47,143 bases of DNA from Acidobacteriota bacterium (GCA_016195325.1 JACPZX010000080.1:1-47143); one strand, 5' to 3'; shown: positions 9,346-16,685, counted from the stretch's first letter. A program made the numbers and translations. The notes: a model not told the origin generated them from the sequence alone.

Positions 9346-9882
9346 CTAGCCGCCGTGGTGACGGGGCCTCGAGCCGTCGTGGGGACCGCCCGGGCCGGGC
9401 ATGTCGTCGTCGCCGATGTTCGCGAGCGCCTTCTCGAGCTGAACGAGCTGATCGCTGGTCAGGACGGAGCGGATGTCCTTGACCAGGTAGGCCTCCGCGA
9501 CCGCGACGTCGGCGTGGACGTTCGCCATCGTGGCCACGTCGCTCCGGATCGCGGACTCGTCGACCGGATCCGCGAGGATCTGATCCACGAGCGCCTTGTG
9601 CGCCGTGCCGAGCTGCGCGAGCTTCGTCTGGTTCGTCGCGTGGAACTGCTCGAACTTGCCGTGGATCGCGGTCTTCTCCTCTTCCGTCAGGTCCAGGGTG
9701 TGGAGGGCCATCATCAGCTTGTGGGCGACGGGCGAGCCCATCATCCCACCCATCGGGTGCATCATCCCGCCTTCGGGTCCGGGTCCGGGGCCATGACCCG
9801 GGCCGCCGGCAAAGACGGGCACGGCGAGGGCGAGTGGAAGGGCGAGGGCGAGCGTGCGGGCTATCATTCTTCGATGCGGCAT
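9346..9882 (-). CDS. Spy/CpxP-family periplasmic protein
   Basis: A 178-residue secreted protein. ATG 9882 is chosen because AGGAG lies about six bases upstream and the frame opens with a typical signal peptide (RRMIARTLALALPLALAVPVFA). A Gly/His/Met-rich linker follows (GGMMHPMGGMMG). A helical segment then carries LTXXQ-family motifs (LTEEEKTAIHGKFEQ, LTSDQLVQLEKAL). The C-terminus is Asp/Pro/His-rich (RPRHHGG). Spy, CpxP and ZraP are periplasmic helical hairpins with chaperone or metal-buffering roles; the His and Met ends suggest metal binding, which is inference. It is divergent from the ECF sigma operon, and its upstream region carries the same ECF-type promoter motif as that operon, so it is a likely target of that sigma factor. 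Confidence 0.8.
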   Translation of the reverse strand: MPHRRMIARTLALALPLALAVPVFAGGPGHGPGPGPEGGMMHPMGGMMGSPVAHKLMMALHTLDLTEEEKTAIHGKFEQFHATNQTKLAQLGTAHKALVDQILADPVDESAIRSDVATMANVHADVAVAEAYLVKDIRSVLTSDQLVQLEKALANIGDDDMPGPGGPHDGSRPRHHGG

Positions 9883-9953
9883 GAGGTCTCCTATGCGATG
9901 ATCCGTGGGATGGTGATCGTTCCGTTCCTGACGGTTGCCGTCTTCATCCGGGT

Positions 9954-9982
9954 AGACAGCCGCCCGGCCCCCAAGGTTACAC
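9954..9982 (-). promoter_or_regulatory. ECF-type promoter of the Spy-like gene
   Basis: On the minus strand, GTGTAACC (9982-9975) is followed by 15 bases and CTGTCT (9959-9954). It is nearly the mirror image of the promoter at 10001-10030. The TGTAAC and GTCT elements fit the general shape of ECF sigma promoters (AAC in the -35, a GTC-type -10). The predicted start near 9946 leaves a leader of about 63 bases before ATG 9882. Confidence 0.6.
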
Positions 9983-10000
9983 GGTTTTTCACGCACCGCA

Positions 10001-10030
10001 GTGTAACCGCGAGCCCGCCGAGGGCTGTCT
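10001..10030 (+). promoter_or_regulatory. ECF-type autoregulatory promoter of the sigma operon
   Basis: GTGTAACC (10001-10008), a 16-base spacer and CTGTCT (10025-10030). The same elements appear on the opposite strand at 9954-9982, so the two -35 boxes form an inverted repeat with an 18-base gap. A start near 10037 leaves a leader of about 15 bases that just contains the GGAGG at 10040-10044. Autoregulation by the downstream ECF sigma factor is the simplest reading. Confidence 0.6.
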
Positions 10031-10051
10031 GACATTGGTGGAGGCGCCTCT

Positions 10052-10630
10052 TTGGAGAGAATGTGGACGGCAGTGCTTGGATTCCTGCCGATGACGGCCG
10101 ACCCAGGGGCTGCCATCCCCGCGGGGGAGGCCGCGCTGGTCGCGGCGAGCCTTCGCGGCGACGAAGGGGCCTTCGCCGATCTCGTGCAGCTCCACCAGCA
10201 CCGGGTCTTCAAGCTCGCGGGGCGCTTCTTCCGGAGCCGCGAGGACGTGGAGGATGCCGCGCAGGAGACCTTCCTGAGGGCGTGGCGCAAGCTCGCGAGC
10301 TACCAGGGCCGCGCTCCCTTCGAGCACTGGCTGACGCGCGTCTGCCTCAACTGCTGCTACGCGAAGCTGAAGGCGGCGCCGCGGCCAATGGAGGTGATGG
10401 AGGTTCACGCGGAGGCGGCGGGCGCGTCGGCCCATCCTCTCGTCTCCCTGGAGGTCGAACAGGCGCTTCGCACGCTCGACCCGAGGGATCGCTTCATCCT
10501 CCTCCTTCTCGACGGCGAGGGGTGGGATGTCGCGGAGATCGCGGAGCGCGCGGGATGGACGCGGACGAACGTGAAGGTGCGGGCCTTCCGCGCGCGCCGA
10601 AGAGTGCGCAAGCTGCTGGAGAGATCATGA
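10052..10630 (+). CDS. ECF-subfamily RNA polymerase sigma factor
   Basis: A 192-residue sigma-70-family protein of ECF size. Region 2 is seen in the segment FADLVQLHQHRVFKLAGRFF to DAAQETFLRAWRKL. Region 4 is seen in ILLLLDGEGWDVAEIAERAG and RTNVKVRAFRARRRVRKLL, a helix-turn-helix that would bind the -35 element. There is no region 1.1 or 3. TTG 10052 is chosen because GGAGG (10040-10044) lies seven bases upstream; ATG 10061 would be too far from it and ATG 10091 has only a weak site. The stop overlaps the next start as ATGA, so translation is coupled to the membrane protein behind it. With that protein and the Spy/CnrX-like third gene it resembles CnrYXH-type regulation, though in a different order. 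Confidence 0.9.
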   Translation: MERMWTAVLGFLPMTADPGAAIPAGEAALVAASLRGDEGAFADLVQLHQHRVFKLAGRFFRSREDVEDAAQETFLRAWRKLASYQGRAPFEHWLTRVCLNCCYAKLKAAPRPMEVMEVHAEAAGASAHPLVSLEVEQALRTLDPRDRFILLLLDGEGWDVAEIAERAGWTRTNVKVRAFRARRRVRKLLERS

Positions 10631-10935
10631 CGACCGCGGGGCGCGAGAGATTGGACGAGCGGACGCGGGAGGCGCGGCTGTACTTTCAGCGGCACCACGC
10701 GAACGCCGTTCCCGACGCCGGCTTCGTCGCGCGCGTGACGGCGCGACTGACGCCCGATCCGGCCGGGACGCTCGGCTGGGCGGCGATGAGGCTCCTGCCC
10801 GCGTCGCTCCTCCTCGCCCTGGTGCTCGGCTACGTCTCCGTGCGGACGACCGGGAGCGGGGACGCGCCGACGGTGCGCGCGGGAGACGACGACGTGATCG
10901 CGTGGGTCCTCGAAGGCCGGGAGGCGGGGCGATGA
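10627..10935 (+). CDS. Small single-pass membrane protein, candidate anti-sigma factor
   Basis: A 102-residue protein whose ATG overlaps the sigma factor stop (ATGA). The first ~55 residues are charged and would be cytoplasmic (LDERTREARLYFQRHHANAV). A membrane span follows at about 58-75 (LLPASLLLALVLGYVSV), then a short external tail. This topology, size and position directly after an ECF sigma gene suggest an anti-sigma factor that holds the sigma at the membrane, like CnrY. I see no zinc-binding HxxxCxxC motif, so it is not a ZAS-type anti-sigma. The function is inferred from context. Its stop overlaps the start of the third gene, again as ATGA. Confidence 0.75.
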   Translation: MTTAGRERLDERTREARLYFQRHHANAVPDAGFVARVTARLTPDPAGTLGWAAMRLLPASLLLALVLGYVSVRTTGSGDAPTVRAGDDDVIAWVLEGREAGR

Positions 10936-11405
10936 ACCGCTGGGTCGCCATCGCCGCCGTGGCGGCCCTCTTCCTGTCGGGGATCTCCATCGGGGCGCTC
11001 GCCGTGATCCTCGTCGGCCACCACCGGGCGGCCTCGGGGATGGGGCCGGGGATGATGATGCGCTCTCCGATGCCACCCCCGGACGTTCTCGTCGACCATC
11101 TCGACCACCAGCTCGGTCTGACGCCGGATCAGCGCCTCAAGATCGAGGCCATCCTCGGGGAGAGCGAGACGCGGAGCGACGAGATCCGCCGCGAGATCCG
11201 CCCGCGCCTCGAGGCGCAGATCGAGGAGACGCACCGGCGGATCGTCGAGATCCTCACCCCCGAGCAGCGCCCGAAGTTCGTGGAGTTGACGCGCGAGATG
11301 CAGCGCCACTCGGATCGCTTCTTTCTCGGCGAGCACCCGCACGGCTTCATGCACGCCCCGCCCCCGGACGGCCCGCTCTCCGACGCGCCCCCGCCGCGCG
11401 ACTGA
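10932..11405 (+). CDS. Membrane-anchored periplasmic sensor of the Spy/CnrX type
   Basis: A 157-residue protein. ATG 10932 overlaps the previous stop. An N-terminal anchor (WVAIAAVAALFLSGISIGAL) is followed by HHRAASGMGPGMMM, rich in His and Met. Two LTxxQ-type helices come next (LGLTPDQRLKIEAIL and ILTPEQRPKFVELTREMQRH). The C-terminus is rich in His and Pro. This matches the heavy-metal-resistance/CnrX-like family, in which a periplasmic helical hairpin binds metal and signals to a membrane anti-sigma. The ligand could be Ni, Co, Cu or Zn, or the trigger could be envelope stress; the sequence alone does not decide. Confidence 0.8.
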   Translation: MNRWVAIAAVAALFLSGISIGALAVILVGHHRAASGMGPGMMMRSPMPPPDVLVDHLDHQLGLTPDQRLKIEAILGESETRSDEIRREIRPRLEAQIEETHRRIVEILTPEQRPKFVELTREMQRHSDRFFLGEHPHGFMHAPPPDGPLSDAPPPRD

Positions 11406-11415
11406 CGGCGCCGCG

Positions 11416-12345
11416 TCACCAGTCGACGACGACGGCCCTGCCCGCCTGCACCCGGAAGACGTACTCGAAGATCGCGCTCCGGTTCAGCACGAGCGTCCGG
11501 AAGCGCAGGTCGTACACGCTCACGGTCGCCGCGCCCCCCGCGCCTTCCGTCACCGTCCAGACCGGCGCCTTGAAGAATCCGTCCAGCTTCACTCCCAGGG
11601 GGCTCCGCTTCGCCGCCTCGACGCGCGCATCGCCGTCCGCCGTCCGCACGTCGCCGGCGCGATCGACGCGGCCGCCGAGCGAATCGATCAGGTAGAGGCG
11701 GTAGAGATCGCCGTCGCGCACGACGCCGCGCCAGCGGTGCGGCCCGAGAGGCTCGGGGAAGACGTAGGCGAAGGCCGGAGCGGACTCGACCCTCGTCTCG
11801 AGGAGCTGCACCGCGCGCTGTCTCGAGAGGCCGCACAGCGCCAGGTAGAGGACGACGGCGGCGCACGCCGCGCGCGAGAGCGAGGCGAGATGCGGCCGCA
11901 TCCTCTTCGGGATCGCGAAGAGCAACGGCGCCGCGAGGAGGCCGGTCAGGATGAAGTCGACGATGAAGACGATGGCCAGCTCCGGCCGCCAGTCGCTGAA
12001 GGGCCAGAGGACGACGACGCCGAAGGAGTTGATCAGATCGAAGAGGAGGTGCATCGCGCAGCCGAAGAGGGCGAGGGTGCAGCGCGTCCGAAACTTCAGG
12101 CGCGGGTAGATCCAGCCGGTCGCGAGCGCGAGGAGGGCGCACCACAGGGGGATCAGGAAGATCGAGTGGCCGAAGGTGCGCCGGAGGAGAAGGGCGTACG
12201 GCCCGCCGCCGAGGTAGCTCGCGCCGTCGAGGTCGGGGAGGTTCGCGGCGACGGCGAGGATCGGCACCGCTTCCCGCCCGATCCGATTCCGGAACCACCC
12301 GTTCGCCGCCGTGATCCCCGTGAGGGTGTGCGTTACGGGGTCCAA
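11416..12345 (-). CDS. YdjM/DUF457-type membrane-bound metal-dependent hydrolase
   Basis: A 309-residue protein. TTG 12345 is chosen because the frame then reads as DPVTHTLTGITAANGWF, the usual N-terminus of this family. Motifs NLPDLDGA and RRTFGHSIFL carry the His and Asp residues expected to bind metal. About four or five membrane spans follow (IPLWCALLALATGW, CTLALFGCAMHLLFDLI, IVFIVDFILTGLLAAPLLF, AVVLYLALCGL). The C-terminal ~130 residues form a soluble, probably beta-rich domain. The substrate is unknown; the family (YdjM, LexA-regulated in E. coli) is poorly characterised. It overlaps the lipase gene by 13 bases and is probably the last gene of a ferritin-lipase-hydrolase operon. It converges on the sensor gene with a 10-base gap. 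Confidence 0.8.
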   Translation of the reverse strand: MDPVTHTLTGITAANGWFRNRIGREAVPILAVAANLPDLDGASYLGGGPYALLLRRTFGHSIFLIPLWCALLALATGWIYPRLKFRTRCTLALFGCAMHLLFDLINSFGVVVLWPFSDWRPELAIVFIVDFILTGLLAAPLLFAIPKRMRPHLASLSRAACAAVVLYLALCGLSRQRAVQLLETRVESAPAFAYVFPEPLGPHRWRGVVRDGDLYRLYLIDSLGGRVDRAGDVRTADGDARVEAAKRSPLGVKLDGFFKAPVWTVTEGAGGAATVSVYDLRFRTLVLNRSAIFEYVFRVQAGRAVVVDW

Positions 12346-13205
12346 GCGGTCTTCTCGTGGGAAGCGAGCGCTGCGCGCTCGAGATGCGCGACGTAGTTCA
12401 CCGGCGCGTGATCGCACGCAAGCTGGGGGGGACTCCAGAGTCGGCGTCGAGTCTCCTCCCCGCTCGCACGCACCCTTGCCTCGCGATCGGCGGCGATCGC
12501 GCGGCGATCGGGGTTCGTCATCACGCGGCTCGAGGCGCCGATGTAGTGGAGCTCACCGCCGTGCCGCAGTCCGATCCACGGCGGAATGGTCGTCACGATG
12601 TCCAGGTTGTTGACGACGCGGTAGAGCCTCACCGCGCTGAGGAGCTCCGTGAACCTCTCGTCGCCCGTGAGCGGCGATCCGAAGTTGTAGACGGCGCGCG
12701 GCGGCCGGAGCGTCGCGGCCAGCGTGGCGAGCGCCGCCCCGAGGCTGTGGCCGGTGATGAAGAGCGGCGCGTCGAGGGGGCCGAGCAGCGTCTCGATCTC
12801 CTCCCAGACCCGCAGGACCGCCTTCGCGAACCCACGGTGGACGTTTCCCCCCGTCGACCACCTGAAGCGCAGGCAGTCGAGGTCGGTGATCCAGTCCCGC
12901 ACGCCGTCGGTGCCGCGGAAGGCGAGGACGGTGAACGGGGTGGCGGCCCCGTCCATCGTGGCGACGACCCCTCCCTGCGTTCCGCCGCGGCTGAAGAACC
13001 CCACCTCGCGGAGGCCGGCCTGCCTCAGATGGTGACCGCGCCCCCCCGCGCGGTACATGAGCCGCGAGATCTCGGCGAGCCACCAGGCGTTGATGGGGGA
13101 GTAGGCCGTGGCGCCGGCGTCGAAGGGCGGCGCGCCCGGCCTGTCGAAGTAGACGCGCGCCCGTCCCGGGCTCGTGAGCGCGCACCAGCCGTTGTCGAAG
13201 TTCAC
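12333..13205 (-). CDS. Class 3 lipase (alpha/beta hydrolase)
   Basis: A 290-residue protein. The nucleophile elbow is GHSLGAALATLAA. Upstream, FTVLAFRGTDGVRDWITDLD is the typical lipase_3 oxyanion region. The acid residue is in NNLDIVTTIP and the histidine is probably in CDHAPVNYVAHLE, so a full Ser-Asp-His triad is visible. There is no signal peptide or lid domain that I can see, so it may be cytoplasmic and act on intracellular acylglycerols or similar esters. The start is GTG 13205, with no strong ribosome binding site. It begins 18 bases after the ferritin-like gene stop and overlaps the hydrolase start by 13 bases, suggesting an operon. Confidence 0.88.
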   Translation of the reverse strand: MNFDNGWCALTSPGRARVYFDRPGAPPFDAGATAYSPINAWWLAEISRLMYRAGGRGHHLRQAGLREVGFFSRGGTQGGVVATMDGAATPFTVLAFRGTDGVRDWITDLDCLRFRWSTGGNVHRGFAKAVLRVWEEIETLLGPLDAPLFITGHSLGAALATLAATLRPPRAVYNFGSPLTGDERFTELLSAVRLYRVVNNLDIVTTIPPWIGLRHGGELHYIGASSRVMTNPDRRAIAADREARVRASGEETRRRLWSPPQLACDHAPVNYVAHLERAALASHEKTAWTP

Positions 13206-13223
13206 GAGGCCGAGAATACAACC

Positions 13224-13736
13224 TCAGAGCCGCGAGAACCCCTGCTCGGCGAAGTACTCGTCCCTCATCCGGAACTCGAGCTCCGAGAGGGATCTCATGT
13301 GATCCATCTCCCACGTGGCGAGGAAGCGGAAGGTCTTCGCCGACTCCTCGTCCTCGCAGTCGTTGGCCGCCTTCGCGTAGAAGTCGATCGCCGCGCGCTC
13401 GAGGGTGCACCCCGTCGCGACCGCCGCCATCTCGAAGGCGCCCCCCTTCACCCGCTTCAGGAAGTCGGGGGTGATGATCTCCGAGTGGTCGAGAGGGGAG
13501 AGGTTCTGCGGCGTGGCGGGAACGCTCCAGGCGCCGTCCTTGAGGATGCTCTTGAAATTCTGCTCGAGGAAGACCTTGTGCGCCAGCTCGTCCTCGGCGA
13601 GCTTCTGGAACATGAGGCGGCAGTTCGCGTCGGTCGCCTTCTCGGCGGCGGCCTTGTAGATCTCGTAGCCGCGCAGCTCCGTGATGATCGCGGACTTCAA
13701 CACTTCGAGGACGTTCTTCCGGCTCGCGCTGTCCAT
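13224..13736 (-). CDS. Ferritin-like/rubrerythrin-type diiron protein
   Basis: A 170-residue protein. Four helices carry carboxylate and His ligands: ITELRGYEIY (Glu), KLAEDELAHKVF (ExxH), LERAAIDFYAKAA (Glu) and LATWEMDHMRSL (ExxH). Two ExxH motifs with paired Glu residues are the diiron signature of the ferritin-like superfamily, closest to rubrerythrin. There is no C-terminal rubredoxin domain (no CxxC pair), so it is an erythrin-only form. Likely roles are peroxide reduction or iron handling. ATG 13736 has GGAG about nine bases upstream. It is the first gene of the minus-strand group with the lipase and the membrane hydrolase; a functional link to them is not obvious. Confidence 0.88.
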   Translation of the reverse strand: MDSASRKNVLEVLKSAIITELRGYEIYKAAAEKATDANCRLMFQKLAEDELAHKVFLEQNFKSILKDGAWSVPATPQNLSPLDHSEIITPDFLKRVKGGAFEMAAVATGCTLERAAIDFYAKAANDCEDEESAKTFRFLATWEMDHMRSLSELEFRMRDEYFAEQGFSRL

Positions 13737-13892
13737 GGCAGGGTTCTCCAGCGGGCCGATCCCGGGCGGGATCGCGTGGAGCGGGCTGAGGGGAGTCTAA
13801 CAGGTCGCGGGGTTTGCCGGGAAGGCAGGCGGGGGGTATTCTCCCATCGTGAATCGAGCGCGACGTTCGGGTGGTCCTCGAGGGAATCGCCG

Positions 13893-14123
13893 GTGAAGAA
13901 ACAGCGAACGGTGAAGCAATTCAACGTGCTCATCGAACGAGACGCGAAGGGGTACTACGTCGCGACCGTTCCGGCCCTCCGTGGGTGTCATACGCAGGCC
14001 AAATCCCTCGACAAGCTGATGGCCCGCATCCAGGAGGCCATTGAATTGTGTCTCGAGGTCGAGGGCGGTGGAGCCGAAGACCTCGACTTCGTGGGTGTCC
14101 AAAAGGTGACCGTCGCGAGATGA
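13893..14123 (+). CDS. hicB: HicB-family antitoxin (short form)
   Basis: A 76-residue protein. The core matches the HicB partial RNase H fold: FNVLIERDAKGYYVATVPAL, then RGCHTQAKSLDKLMARIQEA. GTG 13893 is chosen because GAGGGA lies about eight bases upstream; GTG 13911 is an alternative. It has no C-terminal helix-turn-helix or ribbon-helix-helix domain, so it probably binds HicA but may not repress its own promoter. The stop overlaps the HicA start as ATGA. Antitoxin-first order is common for this family. Confidence 0.88.
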   Translation: MKKQRTVKQFNVLIERDAKGYYVATVPALRGCHTQAKSLDKLMARIQEAIELCLEVEGGGAEDLDFVGVQKVTVAR

Positions 14124-14344
14124 CGAGGCTCCCGCGGCTGACGGGTAAGCGGGTTGTGGCAGCTCTCAGGCGCGCGGGATTCGTGGTTGTTCGGACCAAG
14201 GGAAGCCACCATTTCCTGCGCCATCCCGATGGGCTGACGACGGTCGTGCCGGTTCACGTCGGCGAGTCCTTGGGACCCGGCTTGTTGGCCAAGATTCTCA
14301 GCGACTGCGAAATGACCCCGGTAGAGTTTCAGCAACTTCTGTAA
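14120..14344 (+). CDS. hicA: HicA-family mRNA interferase toxin
   Basis: A 74-residue protein with the dsRBD-like HicA fold: LPRLTGKRVVAALRRAGFVV, then RTKGSHHFLRHPDG containing the conserved catalytic His in GSHH, and VVPVHVGESLGPGLLAKIL. HicA cleaves mRNA and is held in check by HicB. ATG 14120 overlaps the hicB stop, so translation is coupled. The pair is complete, with no visible lesion. It ends 40 bases before the convergent cysteine synthase-like gene. Confidence 0.9.
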   Translation: MTRLPRLTGKRVVAALRRAGFVVVRTKGSHHFLRHPDGLTTVVPVHVGESLGPGLLAKILSDCEMTPVEFQQLL

Positions 14345-14384
14345 GTGACGCCGGCGCCGATCAAGTCAGCCCTCGGGTATCCCA

Positions 14385-15371
14385 CTACTCCGCAAGGAAC
14401 CCCCGCTCCCTCATCCACCCGTCGTTGTAGATCGTGCTCAGGTACCGCGATCCGGAGTCGGGGAAGATCGTGACGACGCGCGCCGGCCGATCGAGCCGGC
14501 GGATCCACTCTCGCACGCCGCAGAGCGCCGCGCCGCTCGAGCCGCCGGCGAAAATGGCCTCGGTGCGGGCGAGATCGCGCGCGGCGAGGAAGGCGTCGCG
14601 GTCGCCGACCTGGAGCATGTCGTCGAGGAGCTCGAACTCCGGGCAGCCGATGATCTCCTCGTCGCCGAGCCCCTCGAGGAACGACGGCGCCGGAGTTCCC
14701 ACGCGCCCCGATTTGAAGTGCTCGTAGAAGACGGAGCCGATCGGATCCACCGCGACGATCTTCACGCGCGGATCCTGCTCCTTCAGATACCGGGCGACGC
14801 CGCACAAGGTCCCCCCGGTCCCCATTCCCGCGACAACGGCGTCGATGCGCCCGTCCATCTGCCGCCAGATCTCGGGGCCGGTGGTGCGGTAGTGGGCCTC
14901 GTTGTTCGCGCGGTTGTTGTGCTGGTCGGTGAAGAAGGCGCGGGGCGTCGTCTCGGCCACGCGACGGGCCATCCGGTTGTAGCTCTCGGGGTGATCGGGA
15001 GGGAGCGATCCGTCCACGAGGACCAGATCGACCCCCATCGCGCGGAGCGAGTCGAGCTTCTCGCGGCTCGTCTGGCGTCGGACGACCATCTTGCACTTGA
15101 GCCCGTGGAGCGTCGCCATCATCGCGAGCCCCATCGCCGTGTTCCCCGACGAGTTCTCGACGATGACGTCGCCTTCCCTGAGCTTCCCCTCCGCCAGTGC
15201 TTTCTCGACGATGTAGCGCGCGATCCGATCCTTCACGCTCCCCATCGGGTTCATGAACTCGATCTTGGCGAAGACCTCGCCGGCGAACCCGGCCACCGAT
15301 TTCCGGAGACGCACGAGCGGAGTCCAGCCGACGGCGTCGGAGATCCTGTCATACGCGCGAAGGTCGCTCAT
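14385..15371 (-). CDS. PLP-dependent cysteine synthase/cystathionine beta-synthase family enzyme
   Basis: A 328-residue type II PLP enzyme. Lys47 in NPMGSVKDRIARY is the Schiff-base lysine. ENSSGNTAMGLAMMA is the substrate-binding loop, GMGTGGTLCGVARYL the phosphate-binding loop, and TIFPDSGSRYLS the C-terminal motif. The length matches the catalytic core of O-acetylserine sulfhydrylase or bacterial cystathionine beta-synthase; there are no CBS domains. The wording SDLRAYDRISDAVGWTPLVRL is closer to bacterial CBS-type proteins than to CysK, so the substrate (O-acetylserine or serine plus homocysteine) is uncertain. ATG 15371 is preceded at the right distance by a -10-like TATACT, so the message could be leaderless. 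It lies 23 bases after the Fic gene stop. Confidence 0.9.
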   Translation of the reverse strand: MSDLRAYDRISDAVGWTPLVRLRKSVAGFAGEVFAKIEFMNPMGSVKDRIARYIVEKALAEGKLREGDVIVENSSGNTAMGLAMMATLHGLKCKMVVRRQTSREKLDSLRAMGVDLVLVDGSLPPDHPESYNRMARRVAETTPRAFFTDQHNNRANNEAHYRTTGPEIWRQMDGRIDAVVAGMGTGGTLCGVARYLKEQDPRVKIVAVDPIGSVFYEHFKSGRVGTPAPSFLEGLGDEEIIGCPEFELLDDMLQVGDRDAFLAARDLARTEAIFAGGSSGAALCGVREWIRRLDRPARVVTIFPDSGSRYLSTIYNDGWMRERGFLAE

Positions 15372-15378
15372 GCGCTCG

Positions 15379-15384
15379 AGTATA
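15379..15384 (-). promoter_or_regulatory. Candidate -10 element giving a leaderless message for the cysteine synthase-like gene
   Basis: TATACT (15384-15379, minus strand) is followed by seven bases and then ATG 15371, so transcription would start at or next to the start codon. No good -35 hexamer lies 16-18 bases upstream, and no strong ribosome binding site is present. Leaderless messages of this kind are known in high-GC bacteria. Confidence 0.35.
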
Positions 15385-15394
15385 GCGAGGCGGG

Positions 15395-16591
15395 TCAGTA
15401 CTTCGAGACCGCGTCGAAGTCGAGCTCCACGGTCGGCTCCGATTCGGGATTGCCTTGGGAGAATCTGATGAACCCGATGTCCCGCAACCGGGATAGCTCC
15501 CGGACGAGTGTCCTCCGCGTGACCTCGCCGTATGCCGCGCGGATGAAGTGGTGATCCACGAGCTCGGGCCATGAAATGCTTCGGGAGGGTGGGATCGAGA
15601 AGGGATCGACAGGCTCGGTCTCCTTCAACAGGAAATCGAGCAGTCGGTACTCCCTCTGGTTCAGAAGACGCCGCCGGGCTCCGACGCGCTTGTCGTGCGA
15701 TCGAACGAGCATCGCTCCGTAGACGAGGCGGTTCAGCTTGGTCTTGATGAAGTTGTTGATTCCCTGCAGCTCGGCGGCGAATCCATCGATTCCGAAAGAG
15801 ACGAACGGCGTGACGTCGAACGGGTTCGCCTGCCTCGAGGCCTGAAGGAGAGTCTTGTACTCCCGTTCGTGCCGGTAGAAAAAATTGGAGAGCCCGTAGA
15901 ACCCGTGCACGTTGTATCCACCCTGGAAGAGGATCCCCGCCTCGAGAAGCCTGGACACGCGCCCGTTGCCGTCGCCGAAGGGATGGATGGTGACGAGGAA
16001 GAAATGGGCGAGAAGCGCCTGGATGACCGGGTGGAGATCGCGCACCTTCGTCGAGTTGACGAACTCCACCAACTCCGGCATCAAGGTGCGGAGCTGCTCG
16101 TGAGGCGCCCCTCGGTGCACGCCTCCCATGTCGTCGGTGCCGACGGTCACTTCATGGCGCCGAAATCTTCCGGGCGTGTTGTTCGCAACGTCGGACGCTT
16201 TCGTGATCAGCTCATGGAGCCTGAGTATGTCGTCGAGGGTCGTGGGGGACACACCAGGCCGGAACCGGTTCCTGGCCCATTCCTGCGCGATGCCCGCGTT
16301 TCGAACCTGGAGCTGCTCCTTGCCGATTGAGCCCGCACCTTCCGAGTCACCTTGAGCCGGGGCGACGAGCTCGAGGGAGATCTCCCGCTCGGACATCGTA
16401 TTTCCCTCAAGCGCCGTCGTCCCACGAATCGCGCGAATCCGGTTGAGTCGGTCGAGTTGCTCGCGCCAGTCGGGGGGCAGGATCAGGTTGGCCGCGGCTT
16501 CCCGCAAGGCTTCGATCGTGATGAGACGCCGCGCGGCCTCGTCCGGCTGCGGAAGGAGCCGAAACTCGAATCGAAAGGTCTTCCAATTCAC
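15395..16591 (-). CDS. Fic-domain AMPylase (class II, N-terminal inhibitory helix) with C-terminal winged helix
   Basis: A 398-residue protein. The Fic core motif HPFGDGNGR (203-211) is intact, with catalytic His203. The N-terminal inhibitory motif is visible as Thr58-x-x-x-Glu62-Gly63 in GTTALEGN, which would block ATP gamma-phosphate binding until relieved. HRGAPHEQLRTLMPELVEF marks the beta-hairpin target-docking flap. The last ~100 residues resemble a winged-helix domain (LLNQREYRLLDFLL, VTRRTLVRELSRLRDIGFI). This layout is common in standalone bacterial Fic proteins that modify host-cell proteins and often repress their own gene. The start is GTG 16591 with GGGAG upstream. A promoter at 16657-16685 drives it. 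Confidence 0.92.
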   Translation of the reverse strand: MNWKTFRFEFRLLPQPDEAARRLITIEALREAAANLILPPDWREQLDRLNRIRAIRGTTALEGNTMSEREISLELVAPAQGDSEGAGSIGKEQLQVRNAGIAQEWARNRFRPGVSPTTLDDILRLHELITKASDVANNTPGRFRRHEVTVGTDDMGGVHRGAPHEQLRTLMPELVEFVNSTKVRDLHPVIQALLAHFFLVTIHPFGDGNGRVSRLLEAGILFQGGYNVHGFYGLSNFFYRHEREYKTLLQASRQANPFDVTPFVSFGIDGFAAELQGINNFIKTKLNRLVYGAMLVRSHDKRVGARRRLLNQREYRLLDFLLKETEPVDPFSIPPSRSISWPELVDHHFIRAAYGEVTRRTLVRELSRLRDIGFIRFSQGNPESEPTVELDFDAVSKY

Positions 16592-16656
16592 GTTCCCGGT
16601 CTCCCCCAGTCCACCGAGGCAATGAAGTTGACACGCTGCGTGACGAGCTTAAGTAT

Positions 16657-16685
16657 AGTATATAAAAAACTTAGCTGACATTCAA
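16657..16685 (-). promoter_or_regulatory. Sigma-70-type promoter of the Fic gene
   Basis: On the minus strand TTGAAT (16685-16680), a 17-base spacer and TATACT (16662-16657). A second TATACT overlaps it five bases downstream. The region 16649-16675 is unusually AT-rich for this window and contains TAAGT/ACTTA short inverted arms, a possible operator. It leaves a leader of about 59 bases before GTG 16591. Confidence 0.6.
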
